From contig NZ_CP129966.1 in the NCBI RefSeq assembly GCF_030503595.1, forward strand, positions 1,674,001-1,738,000: a stretch of 64,000 nucleotides of DNA, in the 5' to 3' direction. Position 1 is the stretch's first letter; every line of letters begins with the position of its first letter. Origin of the DNA: Corynebacterium sp. P4-C1 (GTDB taxonomy: Bacteria; Actinomycetota; Actinomycetes; Mycobacteriales; Mycobacteriaceae). The notes under the pieces are model-generated. The model was given only the letters and a program-made list of their open reading frames with translations. It had not been told where the DNA came from and searched no databases. Position numbers and translations under genes: made by a program. Positions 58,301 to 64,000 of the stretch are shown one piece after another.

Positions 58301-58720
58301 CGCTTGGACGAGGTTGACGTGCCCGTCTTCGTCAAGCATCAGTTCGGTCAGCGACGGCGCGCCGACGACCGTGAGCAGCGTGACCGCAGTCAGCAGCGTG
58401 ACCGTCAGCGTGAACAGTCGCCGGATGAAGGCCGCGCCCCGGTCGGGGTCTTCCTTCTCGGCGCGCACGAGCACGGGCACCACTAGCGCGGTGAGCACGG
58501 AGCCCAGAACGATCTCGGTGATCATGTTGGGCAGCGTGTTCGCCGTGTTGAAAGCCGATGCCACTGCGCCGCCGAGCGCCGAGGTGATCATCACCGTGCG
58601 GATGAACCCGGTGATGCGCGACATCAATGTCGCCACGGCCATGGATCCGGTGGAGCGGACGACGCTGTTGTCGCTCGTCGTCTTCTTTTCCTCCGCCGCC
58701 GCTACGGGCTGGTCCACCAT
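55385..58720 (-). CDS. murJ: MurJ-type lipid II flippase with pseudokinase and extracellular domain
   Basis: A 1111-residue three-part protein. Residues about 20-540 are a MviN/MurJ flippase with 14 predicted helices, starting VRSTGSMAVATLMSRITGFIRT. Residues about 600-850 resemble a protein kinase fold without HRD or DFG motifs (a pseudokinase). A membrane helix near 915-935 leads to an extracellular beta-rich domain. Mycobacterial MurJ (Rv3910) has the same plan and its pseudokinase is a PknB substrate that binds FhaA. The ATG at 58720 has a weak ribosome site. Confidence 0.93.
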   Translation of the reverse strand: MVDQPVAAAEEKKTTSDNSVVRSTGSMAVATLMSRITGFIRTVMITSALGGAVASAFNTANTLPNMITEIVLGSVLTALVVPVLVRAEKEDPDRGAAFIRRLFTLTVTLLTAVTLLTVVGAPSLTELMLDEDGHVNLVQATSFAYLLLPQIMFYGLFSLFMAILNTKEVFRPGAWAPVANNLVSIGVMVLYMILPGQLDPKEHTGVTDPHILLLGLGTTLGVAVQCLIMLPALRRLKIDLRPLWGIDERLKQFGGMALAIVTYVAISQAGYIINNRIASGVDGSAPVIYMQHWQLLQVPYGIVGVTLLTAIMPRLSRNAADGDDEAVVRDLTLGTKLTFIALIPIIIFMTALGPDIGNALFGYGNFTNQEARTLGLTLSFSAFTLIPYALVMLHLRVFYAREEAWTPTFIIAGITLTKVVLAILAPTMASRPDQVVVLLGAANGFGFVAGAVIGAYLLRRKLGSLNSGSVLHTSVWAAAAGLVGVATAMLVRFLLRFIPGGMPGLAVALGRRDSFGLLLEILILGVVFVIATGVALSFSKLPEVRNLGAALARIPGLGSIVHTSPADQIPAGEVDPQEASSQIFVDDTFNASPIPPPMSAGVVRGPRLVPGAAVSDGRFRLLRDYGASASARFWQAREQATGRMVALTFVDTCGAAPLAPVSPRQAAIDAAGICHRTNQLAALNLPAIAPVIETVRYRTGCVVVAEWVPGSDLKTVADSGATLLDEAVASAMLPLTETMAQAHERGVALGLDNRNRMRVSDNGTVVLAFPAVLPDADIDADVSAYASALELLAGSAETDALDSAVLSARNTGGDTGNELPDYRAIGQQLAAISGAGGPEGTPAPARLTSQQPHQLDQLGQLEQEDSGHTARRGGFGERGLGTLGTAGLVAVAITAVVLVATLTVYLVGMFSTRPDSPITNESARDGAEQVSEGIENAPAGKLPVIIAPLNASTWGESRDDSSRSTDFAALVDGNDTTAASAAAGEKILITAGTETGDGAGGNAAFIPEELIIDTATATTTADTSGGLNYTVYGINEPTGDATATDINHLPVLSDGTLKNGRTDIEIGKENQGNAAPVTGLVISFSAPVGDENWDGSAAVIRGVTVVGTRMR

Positions 58721-58840
58721 GACATGCTCACCTTGATCTGGGTTTCTGGGCTTGTGGGTTTCTGTGATTCTTAATGCGCCCTAAGAATTCAGGGCCAGAA
58801 ATCTGGGTCAAGGGTATGTTAGTCGGCCAGCCGCGATTCT

Positions 58841-61363
58841 CTATCTCGATTTACCTCGTCGGCGTTTCCCCACCTGCGCGCCGAGGGCCAGAAGGAAGAG
58901 CCCGCCGAGCAGGGAGATGACCACCCAATTGCTTATCGACGCTCCCGCCGTCTGCACGCCGATTTCCACCGGATTCGAAATCGGCTGGTTTTGCGGGGTG
59001 GCCAGGAAGAGTTGGAGGTCCGTGCGTTCTTTGTCCGACGGCAGGTCCGCTGTCATCTGCAGCGTCAGCGACCCGCGCGCCGGGATGCGGAATTGGGCGG
59101 GGGTGTTCAGCGCCGCCCCGTCCGGGCCGCGGTAGAGGATCGTCGCGTCCACGGGCAGCGGCAGTCCGTTCTGCGCGACGATGAGCAGCGGCGACGACTC
59201 GGATGTGCGGGTGTACACGTTGCCCGGCGGGATGAGCGCGATCGACGACCGGAGCGCCGATAGGGTGTCGCGGTCCTGGTTCAGCCGTGCGCGCGTGCGC
59301 TTCTCCGCCTCGGAATAGCGCGTATATGCCCGGCGTTCCGTCACGGACAGTGCCGTCAGCAGGTCGGTCCGCAGCGGCAGCGTGTACCCGTACCGCGTCA
59401 GCGCGATCGCGTTATCGTTCGCCAGCAGCGCCGTCAGGTCGTTGATGAAGCGCGATTGCTGGGCCGCGTTGAGCACCTCGGTGTCCGTGAGCACGGCAGG
59501 GTCGGATTCGGGGACGCCGAGCTTATCGACGTCCCCCTGCACCACATTTCCCGGCAACCCCACGTAATCCTCCAGCGCCATCGGCGCTGCAGCCCTTTCC
59601 TTGTACAGTGCTGCCACTGTGTCCATGACGGCTTCGGCTGTGGACGCCTCCCATGTTGCCGGCGGGTTCACCAGATTCGGGTCGGGCGCGGGACTCCCCT
59701 CCGGCACCGGCCCGGCGGACGCCGCCGCCTGCGCCGCGGTGCGCACAACCGTAGCCGCGGTGAGGTCGCGCGCCTCCACCGAATCCAGGGTGAAGTCGTA
59801 GCGCAGATACTCGTCCGAATACCCAGGTGTTTCCGGCCGCGGCCCCGTCGCCGCCAGCGTGGACGCCAGCGCATTGTCGAAGGTCACCGCCGTCACGCCT
59901 GGAGTGAGCCCCGCGAACCGTGTCTCACCCTCTGGTGCCGGTTCCGGAGTGTTCACCGTGTTGTCGGCCACGAGCACCCGCACCGGCTGCTCCGGCGCGG
60001 GAGCTGCGGCATTGGCGGCGCTCGGCATCGTCGGGTTGTCGAGGTTGCTGTGCTGCTCCCCTTCGATGCGGCCCCCGGGGGCCCCGGCGTTTTTCTCTTG
60101 GACAGCCTGGTCGTTCTCCCACTGGGTGTGCATGCCGGTTTCCGGCAGTGTGGAGCGGCTCAGGTCAGCCCAGCCCATGCCCGGCGCGGTTTCCGGGTTG
60201 AGGTATCCCGCGCCGGGGACGACCACGTTGCGCAGGGCAGGCGTCTGCAGCACCCGCTCTACTGTGAACGGCCCGCGTTCGATGGCTTCGCGCATGAGCC
60301 ATTTGTCGCCTGTGCGCGCCACTGCGTTCAGGTCTGCATTGGCCCAGGGCAGCGCCACCGCGCAATTGTCTTTCGCGGCGCCCCGCAACTTTGTCAGCCA
60401 GGCGACCGCGTCTTCGCTGCCTTTCCCGGGTTCCGAGTTGGCGGTGGAGTCTTCATTCCCCCACGAATCCCGGAGACGCTTGCGGTTGAGTCCGGGCGAG
60501 GGTCGGTCGTCGTCAACCGTGTACCCCTGGGCCATGCGCTCCACCGTGTCCAGCAGAGCCGGATCCACTGCCAGGCAGGTCGCGTCGCGCACTCCGGAGT
60601 CGTCGTTCGCCTCGTCGTAGACGTTCACGAGCTCGTCGAGGCGGCCGCCCGGCGCGAGTTGTTCCGCCAGCTGCTCCGAGGAGAGGATCAGGGGCGCGCG
60701 GCTCGGTGCTTCGCCGGTCTCCCCCGGCACGATGTCCACCGGCGCGGAGATCGGGTACAGCACGGTCATGCCCGCGGCAGTCGTCTCCCCTGCGGACCCA
60801 GCCGCTTCAGTTTCCGTTCCCGGCGTGCCGGTGACGGCCATGTGCCAGCGTTCCGTGTCCAGTGTGGCGCCGTTCTGCCCCAGCACCAGCATCATGGGGG
60901 AACTACTGGTGAACGGCTGCTTTTCCGTGGGGATGGAGACCTTTATTTCAGTCTCTTCGCCGCTGTTCAGTTCGGGGACTGTCACCTCGTCGCCGGCGGA
61001 GGTGTACTCGGACGTTGCTGCCACGGTCGCCGCCCGCGCATCTGCCACTGAGCCGGAGGCCGGTCCGCGCAGGGGCGCGACCGTCAGGCCGGAGACCGCG
61101 GATTCGGAGTCGTTCCGGACACGTACGGTGACGGAGAGGGGTTTGCCGGAGGGGACGGTGGCGGGGGCGTCGACAAGCGAAAGCGTGAGTCCTTGCTGCC
61201 CGTCGTCGGGACGTATCTGCGGGTTGACCCACTGTTGCGCGACGGCCGGCTGGTTCGGGTCGACCGGGACTGGTTGCGCGTGTCCGGTGGTCGGCGTGCC
61301 GGCGCATGCGAGCGCAGCCACGGCGAGAACCGCGGCGGCCCCCTGTGTGCGCCGACCCATCAC
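58841..61363 (-). CDS. DUF6049 exported membrane protein
   Basis: An 840-residue protein with an N-terminal signal peptide, a large extracytoplasmic region and one C-terminal membrane helix (about 812-832) ahead of a basic tail KRRRGKSR. It matches Rv3909 in position and layout (DUF6049) next to murJ. The function is unknown, but its constant place with murJ suggests a wall-related job. It overlaps the NUDIX stop by four bases. Confidence 0.85.
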   Translation of the reverse strand: MMGRRTQGAAAVLAVAALACAGTPTTGHAQPVPVDPNQPAVAQQWVNPQIRPDDGQQGLTLSLVDAPATVPSGKPLSVTVRVRNDSESAVSGLTVAPLRGPASGSVADARAATVAATSEYTSAGDEVTVPELNSGEETEIKVSIPTEKQPFTSSSPMMLVLGQNGATLDTERWHMAVTGTPGTETEAAGSAGETTAAGMTVLYPISAPVDIVPGETGEAPSRAPLILSSEQLAEQLAPGGRLDELVNVYDEANDDSGVRDATCLAVDPALLDTVERMAQGYTVDDDRPSPGLNRKRLRDSWGNEDSTANSEPGKGSEDAVAWLTKLRGAAKDNCAVALPWANADLNAVARTGDKWLMREAIERGPFTVERVLQTPALRNVVVPGAGYLNPETAPGMGWADLSRSTLPETGMHTQWENDQAVQEKNAGAPGGRIEGEQHSNLDNPTMPSAANAAAPAPEQPVRVLVADNTVNTPEPAPEGETRFAGLTPGVTAVTFDNALASTLAATGPRPETPGYSDEYLRYDFTLDSVEARDLTAATVVRTAAQAAASAGPVPEGSPAPDPNLVNPPATWEASTAEAVMDTVAALYKERAAAPMALEDYVGLPGNVVQGDVDKLGVPESDPAVLTDTEVLNAAQQSRFINDLTALLANDNAIALTRYGYTLPLRTDLLTALSVTERRAYTRYSEAEKRTRARLNQDRDTLSALRSSIALIPPGNVYTRTSESSPLLIVAQNGLPLPVDATILYRGPDGAALNTPAQFRIPARGSLTLQMTADLPSDKERTDLQLFLATPQNQPISNPVEIGVQTAGASISNWVVISLLGGLFLLALGAQVGKRRRGKSR

Positions 61364-62181
61364 CGGGGCGTGGTCCTTCCCGCTTCTTTCTCCGCGCGCG
61401 CTAGGTCCGGCATCTTGTCGAAGGCGATGCGCGCCAGCTTGCGCTCGTCTGCGTACGCCAGATGCTCGATCAATTCGCTGACCGGAACCCAGGAGACCTC
61501 GGTGACCTCCGGGTCTTCGTCGTTGAGCACGCCGTCGACATAGCGCAGTAGGTTGTGGTGGACGGTCTTGTGGATGCGCACCCCGTCCGAAACGAACCAG
61601 TAATCGATGATGCCCAGCTCCGCGAACGGCTCACCATCGATGCCGGTTTCCTCCCACACCTCGCGGCGCGCGGTCTCCCACTGGTGCTCGCCTTCCTCGA
61701 CGTGCCCCTTCGGCATGGACCACAGCAGGCGCCCGCGGCGGTCGAGGCGGCCGATGAGCGCGACATAGATATGTGACAGGTCCACGGAACCGTCCGCCCC
61801 CACGGCCTCCGCCATGCCGGAGACGACGAGGCCGCCTGCGCTCGTCTCGTCGCGGGTCTCCATGTTCGCCGAGGCGTGCTGCGCGCTATTCGACGCCCCA
61901 CGGCGGTACCGGTTGCCGCCGCCACCTCGTTTGCGCTGGTTGTTTCGCTGGCTACCGCGCTGGTTGCCTCCCTGGCGGCGTTTGCGGCGGCGGTTGCGGG
62001 AGCTCTTGTTGCCCTTGGCCCCCTCGTTCGGCCTGCCGCCTTCTTTCGGCTTGCCATCCTGCTTGTTCGGGCGGTTCTCCCCGCCTGGGCTCTGGGCATG
62101 GCTCGACGCGCGCCGGCGCCGTTTGCGCCTGCGCGGGTTGTTCTGCGGCGTACTGGAGTCGCCGGGAGTATTCTGAGCCAT
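61360..62181 (-). CDS. NUDIX hydrolase with basic N-terminal extension
   Basis: A 273-residue protein. The C-terminal part has the complete NUDIX box (GHVEEGEHQWETARREVWEE, then TG), so it hydrolyses a nucleotide diphosphate. Residues 15-110 are low-complexity and rich in Arg, Lys, Gly, Asn and Gln, the kind of segment that binds nucleic acid. It corresponds to MutT4 (Rv3908) of mycobacteria. It is divergent from pcnA. Confidence 0.9.
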   Translation of the reverse strand: MAQNTPGDSSTPQNNPRRRKRRRRASSHAQSPGGENRPNKQDGKPKEGGRPNEGAKGNKSSRNRRRKRRQGGNQRGSQRNNQRKRGGGGNRYRRGASNSAQHASANMETRDETSAGGLVVSGMAEAVGADGSVDLSHIYVALIGRLDRRGRLLWSMPKGHVEEGEHQWETARREVWEETGIDGEPFAELGIIDYWFVSDGVRIHKTVHHNLLRYVDGVLNDEDPEVTEVSWVPVSELIEHLAYADERKLARIAFDKMPDLARAEKEAGRTTPR

Positions 62182-62266
62182 CTCCTAAATGGTATCGGTC
62201 CGTGGTGCCCATGTGGTACTTGAGACCCTGCATCCGTGGTTTGCGCGGGGCTGTAAGGTTGGGCGG

Positions 62267-63790
62267 GTGACTAACCCGATGAGCAGCCAGAAGAATTCCA
62301 CTGACCCGGTGGAACTGTTCGACCTGCCGGAGAAGGGGGATCCGACGGCGTTCATCGCGCTGTTGGCGAGGGCTGAGGGAGCCGTCGGCAAGCTGGCTGA
62401 CCTGTTGGGACCGCTCGCGGCAGCGTTCGCGGCGGAGGGTGAGTCCTTGTACCTCGTGGGCGGCCCGGTGCGCGATGCGATGCTGGGGCGCCTCGGCCAC
62501 GACTTGGACTTCACCACCTCGGCCCGTCCGGAGACGATCAAGAAGATTCTCTCCGAATGGGGCGAGGCCGTGTGGGACACCGGCATCGAGTTCGGCACTG
62601 TTTCCACGGTGAAGCAGGGGCAGCAGGTGGAGGTGACCACTTTCCGCGCCGACCTGTACGACGGCGTGACCCGCAACCCAGAAGTGACCTTCGGCGACAC
62701 GATTGAGGGCGACCTGGTACGCCGCGATTTCCGCGCCAACGCCATGGCGATCGAGTTAATCCCCGCCAGCGATGGTTCCGCGACCGTGACCTTCGATTTC
62801 CACGATCCCGTCGACGGGCTGAAGGACCTGCTGGGCCGCACGTTGGACACTCCGCAGGAGCCGGAGGTGAGCTTCCGCGACGACCCGCTCCGTATGCTGC
62901 GTGCTGCCCGTTTTGTCTCCCAGCTGGGCTTTTCCGTCAGCCCGCGGGTGAAGCGTGCGATGACGGACATGGCCGAGGAGATAGGCCGCATCACCGTCGA
63001 GCGCGTCCAGGCCGAGCTGGACAAGCTCATGCTGGGCCTGCAGCCGTGGGAGGGCATTGACCTGCTGGTGGATACCGGCCTGGCTGACCATATCCTTCCC
63101 GAGATTCCCGCCCTCAAACTCGAGCGCGACGAGCACATGCAGCACAAGGACGTCTACGCCCACTCGCTCACTGTGCTCCGCCAGGCCACGGAGCTCGAGG
63201 AGGACGGGCCCGACTTGAAGTTGCGGTGGGCTGCGTTGATGCACGACATCGGCAAGCCGGACACGCGCGAGCTGAAGCCGGGCGGGGGTGTCTCCTTCCA
63301 CCACCACGAGGTTGTGGGTGCGAAAATGACTCGCAAGCGCATGCGCAAGCTCAAGTACCCGAAGCACGTCATCGAGGATGTCGGTCAGCTCGTCTACCTG
63401 CACATGCGCTTCCACGGCTTCGGCGAGGGGCAGTGGACCGATTCGGCCGTGCGCCGTTATGTCACGGACGCCGGTGACCTCCTCCCCCGCCTGCACAACC
63501 TCGTCCGCGCCGACTGCACCACGCGCAACCCGAAGAAGGCCGCGCGTCTCCGCCGCACGTACGACGAGCTGCTCGCGCGTATCGACGACCTCTCCGCCAA
63601 GGAGGACCTCGCCCGCGTCCGCCCCGACCTCGACGGCAACGAGATCATGCAGATTCTCGGCCTCGAACCGGGCCCCGAAGTGGGCAAAGCCTGGAAGTAT
63701 ATGAAGGACCTGCGCCTCGAGCGCGGCGAGCTCGACCACGACGAAGCCGTCGCGGAGCTCAAGGCTTGGTGGGAGAAGGAAAATGGCTGA
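62267..63790 (+). CDS. pcnA: CCA tRNA nucleotidyltransferase / poly(A) polymerase family
   Basis: A 507-residue enzyme with the class II nucleotidyltransferase head (LVGGPVRDAMLGRLGHDLDFTT, with the two catalytic Asp) and an HD domain (RWAALMHDIGKP). Since the tRNA genes here lack CCA, a CCA-adding role is likely. GTG at 62267 was chosen: TGTAAGGT lies eight bases upstream, like an actinobacterial -10, so the gene may be leaderless. ATG at 62279 is an alternative. Confidence 0.92.
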   Translation: MTNPMSSQKNSTDPVELFDLPEKGDPTAFIALLARAEGAVGKLADLLGPLAAAFAAEGESLYLVGGPVRDAMLGRLGHDLDFTTSARPETIKKILSEWGEAVWDTGIEFGTVSTVKQGQQVEVTTFRADLYDGVTRNPEVTFGDTIEGDLVRRDFRANAMAIELIPASDGSATVTFDFHDPVDGLKDLLGRTLDTPQEPEVSFRDDPLRMLRAARFVSQLGFSVSPRVKRAMTDMAEEIGRITVERVQAELDKLMLGLQPWEGIDLLVDTGLADHILPEIPALKLERDEHMQHKDVYAHSLTVLRQATELEEDGPDLKLRWAALMHDIGKPDTRELKPGGGVSFHHHEVVGAKMTRKRMRKLKYPKHVIEDVGQLVYLHMRFHGFGEGQWTDSAVRRYVTDAGDLLPRLHNLVRADCTTRNPKKAARLRRTYDELLARIDDLSAKEDLARVRPDLDGNEIMQILGLEPGPEVGKAWKYMKDLRLERGELDHDEAVAELKAWWEKENG

Positions 63791-64000
63791 GTTCTTTTAC
63801 GCGGACCGCTTGTTCACCGCGCTCGAGCGCGAAACGCCCGCGCCGGGCATGCTGCTCGTTTCCGCCCCAGGCATGCTCACCGACGAGTTCTCCCGCACGG
63901 TCATTTTGCTTATCGACGTCTCCCCCCACGCCACCTTCGGCGTCATCCTCAACCGCCGCTCCGAGGTGGCCGTGCACTCCGTCCTTCCCGACTGGCTGCC
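63783..64000 (+). CDS. YqgE/AlgH-family protein (5' part)
   Basis: The first 72 codons are in the window: MAEFFYADRLFTALERE, then PGMLLVSAPGMLTDEFSRTV and FGVILNRRSEV. The LLVSAPGM and TFGVILNR segments are the family core (DUF179). The ATG overlaps the end of pcnA by eight bases. The 3' end lies beyond the window. The family has no settled function. Confidence 0.9.
   Translation, partial: MAEFFYADRLFTALERETPAPGMLLVSAPGMLTDEFSRTVILLIDVSPHATFGVILNRRSEVAVHSVLPDWL

Overview
The window is a high-GC actinobacterial chromosome segment that I read as Corynebacterium (or a very close relative), centred on the replication origin. The basis is gene content and order: dnaA-dnaN-recF-dciA-gyrB and gyrA-DUF3566 on one strand; rpmH-rnpA-yidD-yidC-rsmG-parA-parB on the other; then the cwlM-trx-trxB-sigM-murJ-DUF6049-NUDIX-pcnA block known from mycobacteria and corynebacteria; and rodA-pbpA-pknA-pknB-crgA at the left end. 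The regulatory sequences also fit: McbR-like, BioQ-like and two TPP elements next to the expected genes.

Layout. 1-5.4 kb: cell-wall growth and Ser/Thr kinase operon (end of a RodA-like gene, pbpA, pknA, pknB) and crgA. 5.4-5.85 kb: a non-coding stretch with a dense cluster of DnaA-box sequences far from dnaA. 5.85-8.5 kb: aldehyde dehydrogenase, rhomboid protease, cyclophilin. 8.5-14.5 kb: methionine block (metQ-metN-metI uptake behind an McbR-like operator, convergent with metF-metE). 14.7-16.8 kb: a hypothetical membrane protein and a decayed drug-efflux-like locus (frameshifted TetR gene, ABC ATPase/YhgE fusion remnant). 16.8-19.5 kb: TPP-riboswitch-controlled ThiXYZ-type transporter. 19.5-21.7 kb: tRNA-Ala(CGC), a polysaccharide deacetylase lipoprotein, a small secreted protein, tRNA-Ala(TGC) and tRNA-Ile(GAT). 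21.7-29.7 kb: a seven-gene sulfonate/sulfone desulfonation operon with a divergent ROK regulator. 29.7-32.6 kb: DUF3566 and gyrA. 32.7-34.1 kb: a small RHH/Doc-like pair with a palindromic operator, a gene remnant, and a DUF6918 protein. 34.1-37.0 kb: second TPP riboswitch with tandem TenA genes, and bioB-bsaP behind a BioQ-like operator. 37.0-45.8 kb: hydrolase, gyrB, dciA, recF, dnaN, dnaA and oriC elements on both sides of dnaA. 45.8-51.7 kb: rpmH to parB and a GNAT-like protein. 51.7-64 kb: CwlM pseudo-amidase, thioredoxin system, SigM, MurJ, DUF6049, NUDIX, CCA-adding enzyme and the start of a YqgE/AlgH gene cut by the window end.

Functional themes: replication initiation and segregation (dnaA, dnaN, recF, dciA, gyrAB, parAB); PknB-controlled peptidoglycan synthesis (pbpA, pknA, pknB, crgA, cwlM, murJ); and sulfur/cofactor supply (methionine, sulfonates, thiamine, biotin), mostly with visible operators or riboswitches. 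Most of the window is conserved core. The less ordinary parts are the remote DnaA-box cluster, the ABC/permease deletion fusion, the degenerate Doc-like pair with its own operator, the secreted protein with a cationic C-terminal helix, the parA-proximal 10-bp repeats, and the sulfone/sulfonate operon placed between the gyrA operon and the tRNA-Ile/Ala pair. I found no rRNA, CRISPR array, insertion sequence or prophage.
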